This document shows positions 48,355 through 57,379 of a stretch of DNA of 58,847 bases, piece by piece. This DNA comes from Saprospiraceae bacterium (GTDB lineage Bacteria > Bacteroidota > Bacteroidia > Chitinophagales > Saprospiraceae). The stretch spans positions 1 through 58,847 of the forward strand of contig JABWBR010000025.1 in the NCBI GenBank assembly GCA_013360405.1, written 5' to 3'. Within the stretch, counting starts at the first letter, position 1; every line of letters begins with the position of its first letter. The position numbers and the translations under genes were made by a program. The notes under the pieces were generated by a model. The model was not told the DNA's origin. It saw only the letters and a list, made by a program, of their open reading frames with translations, and searched no databases.

Positions 48355-51294
48355 ATGATGAAAAAGGCATTTCTTACCACCTTTGCTGCCCTCCTTTTTT
48401 CTTTGACAAGCCTGGCGCAATCCTGCCTGCCGGGTGGAATTGTAATGACCACCCAGGCACAAGTTGACAGCTTTGCAATACTTTATCCGGGGTGTACGGT
48501 GATTGAAGGCAACGTGACTATTGGGACGAACAACAGCAATATTACCAGCCTAAATGCCCTTAGCGGCATTACCTCAATAGGTGGGTTTCTTTATATTTTC
48601 GGTAATGATTCACTGGAAAGTCTAGCCGGATTGGAGCAGATCACTTCTATCGGCGATTATTTAAAATTATTTGGCAATCAATCACTTAGCAGTCTGTCGG
48701 GTTTATCAAACCTGCAATCGGTGGATGGCTACCTGCAAATTGACATCAATAATTCCCTTATCGATCTGACCGGACTGGATCAACTCAGCTATCTGGGTGG
48801 GTATCTCTGGATCAGAAACAATAACTCGCTAACCAGCCTGCACGGGTTGGAAGGCCTCAGTACCATTTATGGCCGCCTAACAGTACAAATGAACGGCGTA
48901 TTGACCAGCTTATCGGGTCTTGATAACATTACCCAGGTATTTGATTATGTGGATATTATCGGCAACCCTTCATTAGTAAGTTTAACGGGCTTAAATCAAT
49001 TGATGTCGGTCGGTACCGACCTCAGTCTCCAAACCAATGCTTCGCTGGTCGATATTACGGCATTGAGCAATATTGTTTCTGTGCCCCGGCATTTGATCAT
49101 CACCAGTAACTATAGTTTGCCGTCATTGGCGGGTTTAGACAACCTCGTCTATGTGGCGGGGCAGTTTTATTTTACGGCTAATTATCTGTTGGAGGATCTA
49201 CTACCGCTTCAAAATCTGGTTCACATCGGAAATACCTTTTTTATTGGCACAAATAATGCATTGACCAGTCTAGCCGGCCTGGACAACCTGGCTTATGTAG
49301 GCGGTTTTTTGAACATTTCGGGTTGCGAATCCCTGGAAAGCCTCAACGGACTGGGCCAGCTTGATTCCATAGCCGGGTCGTTGTTTATCAGCGAAAACCC
49401 ACTTTTGTCCAGTCTATTTGGCTTATCTAATCTCAATGCCGTGGGTGGGCCCATCGAGATTTTTGACAATCCGGTATTAAGCGAATGCGCCATTTTTGCC
49501 GTATGCGACAAACTGTTGTACGATTCCGACAACGTGCTGATTGAAAACAATGCCCCCGGCTGCAATACCCCGCTGGAAGTAGAGCAAAGCTGCGGCGCGG
49601 AAGAAATACAGGCGCTGGTGGTTTTAGATCAAAACGGCGACTGCCAGGCCGACGCCGGCGATACACCTGTAGAAGCGGTACAGGTGCGGCTTAGCGCTGC
49701 CACGCAAAACACCCTGCGCGCCACCGAAGCCGACGGCATTGCCCGCTTCGGCTACCTCGATACCGGCGCACTGGCGCTGTACCTCCCCCAGTTTCCCACA
49801 GCCAATTGGGCGGTATGCCAGGACACCGTGTGGCTCAACCCCGATACCATTGCCGGCCCTCCCCAGGCCGCCCTGGTGCTCCAGTCGCTCAGCAATTGCC
49901 CCGAATTACACGTAGAACTGGGGCTGCCCCCGTTTTTCCGGGGCTGCCTGGTGACTACCGATATGCAAGTGTCTACAGTAAATACCGGCGGCGCTACGGC
50001 CGAGGACGTACAAGTGGCCGTGGTGCTGCCGCTTTCGGTGATGGAAGTGATAGCTTCTACCCCTCCCATCAACGCGGTTGTAGGCGATACCTTGTATTTT
50101 GAGGTAGGCGATCTGCCACCGTTTGTAACTTCCTATGTCAACATGACGGTCAGGACGCTCTGCGATACGTTTTTGTTGGGGCAAACCATCTGCCCGGAAG
50201 CTTATGCCGAAGCCGGCAATTTTTGCCCCTCTATACCTATAGCTTTTTCAGAAATCAGAATCCAAACCGAATGTATCGGCGATACGCTTGTGCGGTTTAA
50301 GTTGAAAAACATTGGCGACGCCCCAACGATAGCCCCGCATAATTATATCATCATTGAAGACGAAGTGGTTTTGATGAGCGACGAATTCCAGCTCGCCCCA
50401 CAGGAGGAATTAGTTATCGAAATGCCCACCGACGGTTCTACTTTCCGCATGGAAGCTACCCGGCTCAATACCGGCGAACTCACTGCCGCGGCTATTGAAA
50501 ACTGCGGAGGTTTGATCCCCGGCCTCCTCACCGCCTTTTGGCTCGATCAGGGCGGCGAAAACTACGACTTTGATTGCCGCATGGTGAACCAGGCTTACGA
50601 CCCCAATCAAAAAACGGCTATTCCTACCGGCATCGGAGAAAATCACTTGTTGGCGGCCAACAGGCCTATCACTTATACAATAGAATTTCAAAATACGGGC
50701 ACGGATACGGCTTATCGCGTATTGTTAACCGATATTTTGTCGCCCCACCTCAATGCCAATACGTTCTCGCCTGGCTATTCTTCACATTCTTATACCTGGC
50801 AAATTAAGGGTACAGACACGCTGGAGGTGCTCTTCTCTCCTATCGCATTGCCCGACAGCAATGCCAATGAAGCGGCGTCGAAAGGCTTTTTTAGCTATAC
50901 CATCAATCAATTGCCCGACCTGCCCGACGGTACGGTAATAGAAAATACAGCGTCAATTATTTTTGATTTAAACCCGCCTATCATTACCAATACGACTTAT
51001 CATACCATTGGCGAGTTGGTCGTAGAAGTTGACGAACCGCAGGTTTACCGTCAACTATGGCGAGTACTGGGCAACCCCTTGCGGACTTCCGCCGTGTTTG
51101 CAGCGCAGGAATCGATTCCAGGTGAAAAACGGTTCACAATTCTGGATGCCCATGGCCGGTTGTTGCGTACGGAGCATTTTTCCGGGCAGGAATTTTATTT
51201 CCATCGCGGCGCCCTTCCCGGCGGGGCGTATTTTTTCCAGATTATCGACGCCCGGGGCAGGATGTTTACGGGGAAGTTGATTGTGGCACCGTAA
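48355..51294 (+). CDS. Secreted leucine-rich-repeat protein with DUF7619-like domain and sorting-like tail
   Basis: 979 residues. Signal peptide to about 22 (SLTSLAQS). Residues ~55-390 hold about 13 repeats of ~24 residues with pattern SLxSLxGLxxLxSIGGxLxI, like receptor-L or bacterial surface LRRs. Then a SdrD-like B domain (VVLDQNGDCQADAGDTPVEAV), a DUF11-like region, and a DUF7619-type domain (NRPITYTIEFQNTGTDTAYRVLLTD, split here). The last ~75 residues (FTILDAHGRLL ... GAYFFQIIDARGRMFTGKLIV) are a T9SS-like tail. An alternative start is the next ATG (48358). Surface adhesion is the likely role. Confidence 0.85.
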   Translation: MMKKAFLTTFAALLFSLTSLAQSCLPGGIVMTTQAQVDSFAILYPGCTVIEGNVTIGTNNSNITSLNALSGITSIGGFLYIFGNDSLESLAGLEQITSIGDYLKLFGNQSLSSLSGLSNLQSVDGYLQIDINNSLIDLTGLDQLSYLGGYLWIRNNNSLTSLHGLEGLSTIYGRLTVQMNGVLTSLSGLDNITQVFDYVDIIGNPSLVSLTGLNQLMSVGTDLSLQTNASLVDITALSNIVSVPRHLIITSNYSLPSLAGLDNLVYVAGQFYFTANYLLEDLLPLQNLVHIGNTFFIGTNNALTSLAGLDNLAYVGGFLNISGCESLESLNGLGQLDSIAGSLFISENPLLSSLFGLSNLNAVGGPIEIFDNPVLSECAIFAVCDKLLYDSDNVLIENNAPGCNTPLEVEQSCGAEEIQALVVLDQNGDCQADAGDTPVEAVQVRLSAATQNTLRATEADGIARFGYLDTGALALYLPQFPTANWAVCQDTVWLNPDTIAGPPQAALVLQSLSNCPELHVELGLPPFFRGCLVTTDMQVSTVNTGGATAEDVQVAVVLPLSVMEVIASTPPINAVVGDTLYFEVGDLPPFVTSYVNMTVRTLCDTFLLGQTICPEAYAEAGNFCPSIPIAFSEIRIQTECIGDTLVRFKLKNIGDAPTIAPHNYIIIEDEVVLMSDEFQLAPQEELVIEMPTDGSTFRMEATRLNTGELTAAAIENCGGLIPGLLTAFWLDQGGENYDFDCRMVNQAYDPNQKTAIPTGIGENHLLAANRPITYTIEFQNTGTDTAYRVLLTDILSPHLNANTFSPGYSSHSYTWQIKGTDTLEVLFSPIALPDSNANEAASKGFFSYTINQLPDLPDGTVIENTASIIFDLNPPIITNTTYHTIGELVVEVDEPQVYRQLWRVLGNPLRTSAVFAAQESIPGEKRFTILDAHGRLLRTEHFSGQEFYFHRGALPGGAYFFQIIDARGRMFTGKLIVAP
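51233..51287 (+). repeat. Direct repeat 1 (sorting-tail sequence)
   Basis: Last ~55 bp of the LRR gene; about 90% identical to 51969-52023. The pair flanks the Uma2 gene. Confidence 0.8.
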
Positions 51295-51347
51295 AGTATA
51301 AACCCAAAATTCAAACTTGGTTGAACTATTTCATACAATCGATTTGT

Positions 51348-51355
51348 TATCTTTG
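51348..51355 (+). promoter_or_regulatory. Probable -7 box of the Uma2 gene
   Basis: TATCTTTG, a perfect TAnnTTTG match, 16 bases before ATG 51372. The -33 box is weak. It implies a very short leader. Confidence 0.5.
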
Positions 51356-51371
51356 TACAAACCTTGTTCCA

Positions 51372-51926
51372 ATGACAGTTCAGGTTGAACGGCAGTTATT
51401 TACGGTAGAAGAATATTATAAAATGGCTGAAGTAGGTATCTTAAAGCCTACTGAGCGTTTTGAGTTAATTAAAGGAGAGATATACAAAATGAGCCCCATT
51501 AATAGTCAACACGCAGGGCATGTTACGCGACTGAATACGTTGCTCAACAGGTTGTTGTCTGAAAAGGCCATCATTAGTGTACAAAATCCCATCCATATTA
51601 ATAACTTTTCCGAACCGGAACCTGATATCGCCGTTTTAAAACCCGTCGATCATTTTTATATCGAACGCCACCCCCAACCGGAAGACGTCTTATTGATTAT
51701 TGAAATATCCGATACTTCCCTGCGCCACGACCGGCAAGTAAAATTGCCTTTATATGCCGAGGCCGGCATCCCTGAAGTCTGGATCCTGAATTTGCTGGAA
51801 AACGCGATTGAAATTTATCGCAATCCGGCACGCCAATCTTACCAAGCTACACAGATTGTGAAAAGCGGAGAAAAAATAGCCATTCCACTGGGTTTGTATT
51901 TAGAAGTAAAGGATATTATCGGCTAG
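51372..51926 (+). CDS. Uma2-family putative restriction endonuclease
   Basis: 184 residues from ATG 51372; the frame to 51321 runs into the promoter. PD-(D/E)XK fold: PTERFELIKGEIYKMSP, EPEPDIAVLKP (catalytic Asp), VLLIIEISDTSLRHDR (Glu and following lysine region) and YAEAGIPEVWIL. Genomic Uma2 genes are numerous and mobile in several phyla; the function is unclear. It is flanked by two copies of a 55-bp segment of the neighbouring gene's 3' end. Confidence 0.9.
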   Translation: MTVQVERQLFTVEEYYKMAEVGILKPTERFELIKGEIYKMSPINSQHAGHVTRLNTLLNRLLSEKAIISVQNPIHINNFSEPEPDIAVLKPVDHFYIERHPQPEDVLLIIEISDTSLRHDRQVKLPLYAEAGIPEVWILNLLENAIEIYRNPARQSYQATQIVKSGEKIAIPLGLYLEVKDIIG

Positions 51927-51968
51927 CGTTTATTCAACAGCAAGTAAATAAACCCTACTAATCAGTTC

Positions 51969-52029
51969 CTTTTCCAGATTATTGATGCCCGGGGAAGGGT
52001 GTTTACGGGGAAGTTGATTGTGGTATGTT
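51969..52029 (+). pseudogene. Duplicated 3' tail of a T9SS/LRR gene
   Basis: Reads FQIIDARGRVFTGKLIVVC then TGA, the same tail as the LRR protein (FQIIDARGRMFTGKLIVAP). Only the tail is present. It is a scar of duplication or of recombination between paralogues. Confidence 0.8.
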
Positions 52030-52033
52030 GAAG

Positions 52034-52104
52034 ACTATACGACTATACGACTTTGCGAACATGGGCTTTTAAAAATACGTGAAGCTCCTGAGTTCGTAAA
52101 GTCG
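52034..52104. repeat. Short-word repeat and inverted repeat
   Basis: Tandem GACTATAC words, then CGACTTTGCGAAC (52048-52060) and its near-exact complement GTTCGTAAAGTCG (52092-52104). It lies between the duplicated tail and the tail-collar remnant. Confidence 0.7.
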
Positions 52105-52280
52105 CACAGGTGCTGTCTGTGACCAATCGCGCAGTATACGACAACGTTACTTCCGCAAGCACCATGTCGCCACAATCGCTTAGTTTAGCCGGTAATTCGT
52201 ATCCCCACAATAATATGCAGCCCTACCTCGGGCTCAATTATTGCATCGCGCTACAGGGTGCTTACCCTCCACGTTCATAA
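52101..52280 (+). pseudogene. Remnant of a phage tail-collar / microcystin-dependent protein
   Basis: Reads VYDNVTSASTMSPQSLSLAG then HNNMQPYLGLNYCIALQGAY and ends PPRS. This is the conserved C-terminus of tail-collar (MdpB-type) proteins, which are normally ~170-200 residues and often found in tandem. The frame is closed by a TGA at 52089, so the N-terminal two thirds are gone. Confidence 0.8.
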
Positions 52281-52286
52281 CTGGTT

Positions 52287-52668
52287 ATGGAGATTACACT
52301 GAATCAGATTTCCCTACGCCCAGCATACCTACTACCAACAGGTTTATCCCGATGCAGAATACCTGATTATTCTTGTTCAAGGCCAAGCCGCCGGCAGAAT
52401 ATATATCGAAAGAAACCTGATACCCGGCACCATAAGGGTTATCGATATTACGCTACTGCCCCCCTTTCGCAACCAGGGCATAGGTCAATATTTGTTCCGA
52501 CAGCTCATGGCAGACGCCGAAGCAGCCGGAAAAACCCTTACCATCCACGTAGAACAATTTAACCCTGCCAGCCATCTATACGAAAGATTGGGTTTTAAAA
52601 TTATTAAAGAAACTCACGGCGTATATTTGCTGATGGAATGGACGCCCCCCCCTCATAAACCCTCATAA
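52287..52668 (+). pseudogene. GNAT acetyltransferase with internal deletion and frameshift
   Basis: The ATG at 52287 opens MEITLNQISLRPA, a family-like start. After about 13 codons the coding pattern moves to another frame (HTYYQQVYPDAEYLIILVQG, RVIDITLLPPFRNQGIGQYL, HVEQFNPASHLYERLGF), the acetyl-CoA-binding part of GNAT enzymes, ending at TAA 52668. About 40-50 N-terminal residues usually present are missing, so a deletion probably caused the shift. It sits between a tail-collar remnant and a DUF6916 gene, its usual company in Bacteroidota. Confidence 0.78.
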
Positions 52669-52700
52669 ACCCTCATAAACCCTCATAAACCCTCATAAAC
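52651..52700 (+). repeat. Five perfect 10-bp tandem repeats (CCTCATAAAC)
   Basis: Five identical copies with no spacers. The first contains the end of the GNAT reading frame, and the stop codon TAA is in the second. The last ends 12 bases before the next start codon. Copy number could vary by slippage. Confidence 0.95.
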
Positions 52701-52711
52701 TTTCACAACCC

Positions 52712-53011
52712 ATGCTCGACACCTTACAAATCACTGATTTTCAACCTTATTTAAATCAAACGCTGCCTGTTCGCTTTCGGCAACCCGAAGCTACTTTGCC
52801 GGCAGAGCTCATCGATGTGTCGGAGTTGGTCAGTCACCCCGGATCCCCACGCCCGCCTTTTTCCATTATTTTGCGCACCTCGCAGCAAGGCGAGTATTAT
52901 CAACAGGCAATTTACACCTTACTACATCCCGTTAAAGGAGAACTCGACATATTCCTGGTGCCCCTGGGCGCCGATGAAAAAGGAATGAGATATCAAGCAA
53001 TTTTCAATTAA
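52712..53011 (+). CDS. DUF6916-like small protein
   Basis: 99 residues, no signal peptide. The pattern LDTLQITDFQPYLNQTLPVRF, ELIDVSEL, RPPFSIILRTS, QAIYTLLHPVKGELDIFLVP matches small proteins that accompany tail-collar and GNAT genes in Bacteroidota. Function unknown. It is the only intact gene of this small module. Confidence 0.75.
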   Translation: MLDTLQITDFQPYLNQTLPVRFRQPEATLPAELIDVSELVSHPGSPRPPFSIILRTSQQGEYYQQAIYTLLHPVKGELDIFLVPLGADEKGMRYQAIFN

Positions 53012-53484
53012 ATTTCGTTCGAAGTATTGTTATTTTGAATAAAGTGAAGTACTTTTTGCGAAAGTATTAAGAGTCCCTTATTTATCACAATCCAAACATT
53101 GTAGTTTCAAGAACACTTTTAATTAGACTTAGTTACCGCTTTTTTGCTTTAAAAGTCCCTCTTAAGTAGTCCCACACTGGCACCGAGCACCTATCATGTC
53201 TACATGGTACTTGATTTCGCGTATTTCGAACGATTTCTTTCGTACGTAAATAGGCGTAGCAAGTCGGATATTTTTATTTTACCCTAACCTCAAAATGAAT
53301 GAATATGCATCTCGGTACACCTTACTAGCAGTCTCCTTAGCTTAATAATTGACAATCAATTATTTGCACGATTAGTTTGAATTGCGTCAAACTAACCAAG
53401 AGGGAATTTATGCCTACTCAGCTACTACTACGCTAAGGATTCAGATTTACGAACACATTTTTTGTTAACCACAATATTCTCACT
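53012..53484. other. 473-bp gap without a gene
   Basis: AT-rich, with stops in all frames. I see no clear hairpin, tRNA or terminator. A weak promoter-like pair (TTGACA at 53349; TTAGTTTG near 53373) could drive the following T9SS gene with a long leader. Confidence 0.5.
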
Positions 53485-54153
53485 ATGAACTATTTAATCC
53501 TCTTGTTAAACACGCCTCAAAAGCCGCCAGGGAGAACCTTTGATACCCAGGCTACTCAGAGGGACATGCCCCCCATATACACTACTAGTTTGGCTATTGC
53601 AGCCAAGGTATGTGTGTTATTCTGCCTGATGTTTGCATTTACCCTAAATAAAGGGCTTGCACAGTGCGACTTACCTGTAATAACGTATTCTATTCCATTG
53701 GCTACTGCGCAAAACGGAAACGTCATCGGGAGTTACGCGCTCGGTGGAGAGTGCTGTAGCCCACAGCCGGGTAACAACTCCTGCCTGATTTTTGACATCG
53801 CCCTCAATAATCAGTTCGGCGCCGTTGCTATGTGCTTCGGCACGCCCTGTTCAATTCAGGGATATGTGCTGCCAGATGCTGGATCGGCATGCCCCCTGGG
53901 CGCCGGCATCGACCTGTGCCAGGATCAGATTTGCATTCCTCCAAACGCCACTTCTATCGAGGTTTTGGTGTGCAAACCCGGCGCAGCCGATAATCCTATC
54001 GATGTGTCCATTCTGGGTATTGCCCCCATAGATCTGGAGGTAGAGGATATTACGGATGGATGTACCACTACGTTTAATGTCACCGGGGCCGTTAGCCTAA
54101 CCTGCTCGGGCGGCAATGCGCCACCGACAAGTACTCCCCTGCCGGTAAGTTGA
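53485..54153 (+). CDS. N-terminal part of a T9SS-secreted protein, cut by a TGA stop
   Basis: 222 residues; an internal ATG at 53566 gives a proper signal peptide (VCVLFCLMFAFTLNKGLAQ). The mature part is Cys-rich beta sandwich (SYALGGECCSPQPGNNSCLIFDIALN), the text often opening large Bacteroidota surface proteins. It ends at TGA 54151-54153, and the same frame continues coding straight afterwards (SSVADPTLQYLSCTDCLTPVF). A TGG-to-TGA change would explain it: related proteins usually have Trp at this kind of position (VSW). Unless the stop is read through, this makes a truncated product without the sorting tail. Confidence 0.75.
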   Translation: MNYLILLLNTPQKPPGRTFDTQATQRDMPPIYTTSLAIAAKVCVLFCLMFAFTLNKGLAQCDLPVITYSIPLATAQNGNVIGSYALGGECCSPQPGNNSCLIFDIALNNQFGAVAMCFGTPCSIQGYVLPDAGSACPLGAGIDLCQDQICIPPNATSIEVLVCKPGAADNPIDVSILGIAPIDLEVEDITDGCTTTFNVTGAVSLTCSGGNAPPTSTPLPVS

Positions 54154-56463
54154 TCCTCAGTAGCCGACCCCACACTGCAATACTTGAGTTGTACGGATTG
54201 CCTAACCCCTGTATTTAACTACACAGGTCCTGCCATCACAGAATGTGCCGGTATCAGTTTTGATTATACCGTTTCAATTCCCGCAACTGAATGCGCTCCC
54301 GCTCAATCTATTACGAAGACTGCTAAAGTATATCCCGAAATTACGGGTTCTGTTGGTATTTCCTGTACCGGTAATGCCGCCACGCTCACCTTTACGCCAA
54401 CTATTCCCTGCAACGACTTGGTATACGTCTGGAAAAAGGGAGCCACAGTAGTAGGCAATATGGCCACTCTTGTCGTAGATCCGGCAGATGCCATGGAATA
54501 TTGTATTACGGTAAGCAGATCGGCTACGCCATTCTGTACGCCATTTACCGGATGTATCACGGCCTCTTGTTGTGAGCCGCCTATGGTTATCTGCCCTCAG
54601 AGTACTACCGTCGCCTGCGGCGCTTCCACGCTGCCGGCGAGTACGGGTTCTGCCACTTATACAGGCGGCTGCGGCATGGTGGATGTAACCTATACCGATG
54701 TGGCAACGCCGGACCCTTGCGGTTATGTAATTTCAAGGACCTGGAAAGCCACGGACGAAGACAATAATATGTCTACCTGTGTGCAAACGATCACCGTTGA
54801 TCCGGCGCCTCAGGCCAGCTTTACCGCCCCGCTTCCGGGCAACATGAATATTTTCTGTGGCTCCGCGCCTCCACTGGGCACGCCGCTTGCTTATAGCAAC
54901 GGCGGCTCAGGTATTTGTTTGATCAGCGGTTCGGTGACGGGTGTGATTTCCGGCGGCCCGCACAATGCCTGCGGAACCGGTACGCCTTACACTGAAACTT
55001 GGACCTTTACGGACGCGTGTAACCGCACCATCACATATTCGCGGTCAATTACTGTGTTACCGGCTGACCAGGCCAGCTTTACCACCCCGCTTCCCGGCAA
55101 TACCAGCCTCTCTTGCGGTGCGGCGCCCCCGACGGGCACTCCGCTGTCGTATAGCAACGGCGCATCAGGCGTTTGCTTAATCAGCGGTTCCGTAAACGGC
55201 GTTATCTCCGGCGGCCCGCACGATGCCTGCGGCACCGGCAATACGCCTTATATTGAAACATGGACGTTCACGGACGCCTGCGGTCGCACCATCACCCACT
55301 CGCGTACAATCAGTGTGGATCCGGCGCCACAAGCCAGCTTTACAAGCCTGCCTGGAGACATTACCATCGCATGTGGTGTAAGTGGGCCTCCTCCTTCCCA
55401 ATTATGCTACAGCAATGGCCAGAGCGGTAACTGCAGCATTAGCGGTTGTGTAACATCCACTGTAGTCCTCAATCCGCAAGCTTGTCCGGCTGTTTATGTC
55501 GAAACCTGGACCTTCACCGATGCATGTGGAAGAACGATTACCCATAGCCGGAACATTATTGAAACCGTACTTTGGTCAAATGCCAATATCGGCAACGCTA
55601 ATGGCAATGCAAGCTATGCTTGCGGGGAATCAGGGTTACACGGTCCGTTCTCGATTACCTCTAACGGTTATGCAGGTAATGCAGGTTCGGCTCAAGCCGA
55701 CATCATGCACTTTATTTACACTCAACTTTCGGGTAATGGACAAATCATTGCTCGTTTTGTCAGTGCTACGAATACGGGCTTTGGCGGCATTATGATCCGC
55801 GAATCATTAGCGCCGGGCTCTAAAAAAGTAAACGTTCGCACACAGGGCAACCTCAACATAGAAAGAGAAGTGAGGTTTACTACCAACGCGAGTGAGGTAA
55901 CCCAGCAATGGCCGCGTTATCACAAATGGTTGAGATTAGATCGGACGGGGAACGTATTTAATATGTTTTCTTCTCCCGATGGAAACTCCTGGTGGTTCTT
56001 AGGCACTGTTACTGTGCAGATGAATCAGTGTGTACTCATAGGCGTATTTGCAGAGGGTATCAATCCTACTACATACACTACCGCCATTATGGATAACATC
56101 CAGATGAACACAGGCACACCGGTAATTCCGCCGCCGTTTAATCCGCTGGCGGAACTCATCACCAACGATCCGGGTGAGACCACGAGCTTCGACGTCTTGA
56201 CGCCAGATTTGAATATTTACCCCAATCCGGTATTAAATGGCCAGGAACTGACTATTGAAGTGAAAGGGGTAACAGAAGGACGGGTGCGTTTGTCGGTCTA
56301 CTCACTGCAAGGTTTGTTGATGAGGACAATCTGGATCGACAATGCTGACCGGGCCACAACAACGCTGGATGTGTCAGATTATACTGACGGAGTATATCTG
56401 ATCAGGATGGAAACTGACGACAAGCAAGTAGTGACTAAGAAAGTCACGGTGTTGAAAAATTAA
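54154..56463 (+). pseudogene. C-terminal part of the same T9SS protein: HYR repeats, concanavalin-like module, sorting tail
   Basis: Continues the frame of 53485-54153 after the TGA and has no convincing start of its own (TTG 54184 at best). Contents: SCTDCLTPVF domain, HYR-like domain, three tandem ~84-residue repeats (FTDACGRTITHSR, GGPHDACGTG; 54800-55555), the module WSNANIGNANGNASYACG ... MFSSPDGNSWWFLG shared with the two other giants, and a T9SS tail (LNIYPNPVLNGQELTIE ... DGVYLIRM). A terminator follows. With the stop it cannot be secreted. Confidence 0.8.
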
Positions 56464-56484
56464 TTAAACAGGAAACTTAATATT

Positions 56485-56521
56485 AAGAGGCCATTCTGAG
56501 CATTCGGGATGGCCTCTTTTA
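56485..56521 (+). terminator. Rho-independent terminator
   Basis: AAGAGGCCAT / ATGGCCTCTT stem with loop TCTGAGCATTCGGG and a T-rich tail. It follows the T9SS gene by 22 bases and overlaps the stop of the convergent membrane gene. Confidence 0.85.
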
Positions 56522-56821
56522 GTTTTTAAACCCACCTAGTAGCATTAACAATGAAATTAGCAGGGTGGGCAAGTATACCAGGATAGCCAATAAAATACCG
56601 CTTAACATATTCGCCTGGGTCATCTGGCCTTTGGCGTTTGTCGCCACACAATCGACAATAATCTTTCCACTTTCATAACCTCCCCAAAGGATAAATCCCC
56701 AGCTAACTGCTGCGTTGAGGTATGACAAAAAGCCTGGTAAGGGCGTATTTGTTAATTGAAAATAGAAGTAAACTGCCAGATAGCAGCACATATAGATGTA
56801 GGCAAAAAAATACATAGTCAA
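56519..56821 (-). CDS. Small membrane protein
   Basis: 100 residues with three likely membrane helices (YFFAYIYMCCYLAVYFYF, SYLNAAVSWGFILWGGY, SGILLAILVYLPTLLISLL). Family not recognised. It is in tandem with another small membrane protein gene 21 bp upstream, so the two may form an operon. Confidence 0.7.
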   Translation of the reverse strand: MTMYFFAYIYMCCYLAVYFYFQLTNTPLPGFLSYLNAAVSWGFILWGGYESGKIIVDCVATNAKGQMTQANMLSGILLAILVYLPTLLISLLMLLGGFKN

Positions 56822-56842
56822 AGGGTTTGGAAGTTCTCAATA

Positions 56843-57154
56843 TTAACGCCAGTTGGCGCCTCTTCCCATGAGTACGATCATGGCTATCCACAGCGCGTAA
56901 GGAAGCGCCAAAACCAGGGGGATAGCAGCTACCTTAATCGCTATTCCCGCATGTCCGTGTTTTTTTAAATATAAGCTTCCGCAAATAATAACCAAACCAA
57001 CGATTAATATACCTACCCACAGCCAGATATACTTGGCGGTGGAGCCGGCGTAGCGACCAAAAACGCCCTGTATGAATTCGCGATAGCCATACAAAAGCAG
57101 CAGCACATCGAGCAGCCAGATAATCCAAAATGTCAAGAGGGTGGTTTTTGTCAT
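56843..57154 (-). CDS. Small membrane protein
   Basis: 103 residues with three predicted membrane helices (LLTFWIIWLLDVLLLLYGY, IWLWVGILIVGLVIICGSLY, AAIPLVLALPYALWIAMIVL). Family not recognised. First of a two-gene pair with 56519-56821. Confidence 0.72.
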   Translation of the reverse strand: MTKTTLLTFWIIWLLDVLLLLYGYREFIQGVFGRYAGSTAKYIWLWVGILIVGLVIICGSLYLKKHGHAGIAIKVAAIPLVLALPYALWIAMIVLMGRGANWR

Positions 57155-57200
57155 GGCTTTTTTGAAGCTAAATTAGAAATATTTCACTAACATAAATTAT

Positions 57201-57299
57201 AACTGTTTAGTAGGGTTTAGTGCATTCGCAGTTTAGCGATTGGGGTTAGCTGTATGTTTAGAAAACTAAACCCTAACGCTAAACCCTACTAAACAGTTA
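57201..57299. repeat. ~100-bp GTTTAG-word inverted repeat
   Basis: The left arm AACTGTTTAGTAGGGTTTAG (57201-57220) has an exact complement at 57279-57298; inner words (TTTAGCG/CGCTAAA, GTTTAG/CTAAAC) also pair. It is between divergent/convergent ends of minus-strand genes and belongs to the short-word inverted repeats. Confidence 0.88.
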
Positions 57300-57311
57300 A
57301 CTTAAATCATG

Positions 57312-57350
57312 AAAATAAACGGGGCGCCCCATGTGCAATGAGGCGCCCCG
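57312..57350 (-). terminator. Rho-independent terminator of the HYR gene
   Basis: Minus-strand CGGGGCGCC / GGCGCCCCG stem with a 13-base loop followed by TTTATTTT, about 30 bases after the stop of the gene ending at 57380. Confidence 0.8.
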
Positions 57351-57379
57351 AATCCGGCTTATGAAGTGGGTTTATTTTA

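Noticed and set aside
52101-52280. Prophage
   Set aside because: Only a C-terminal tail-collar remnant is present; such genes also occur in non-phage clusters of Bacteroidota and no other phage gene is near.
52651-52700. Possible CRISPR array
   Set aside because: Repeats are 10 bp and contiguous with no spacers; no cas genes nearby.
54151-54153. Selenocysteine or recoding at TGA
   Set aside because: No selenocysteine machinery or adjacent stem-loop is visible, and the context suggests a Trp codon in a secreted structural protein.
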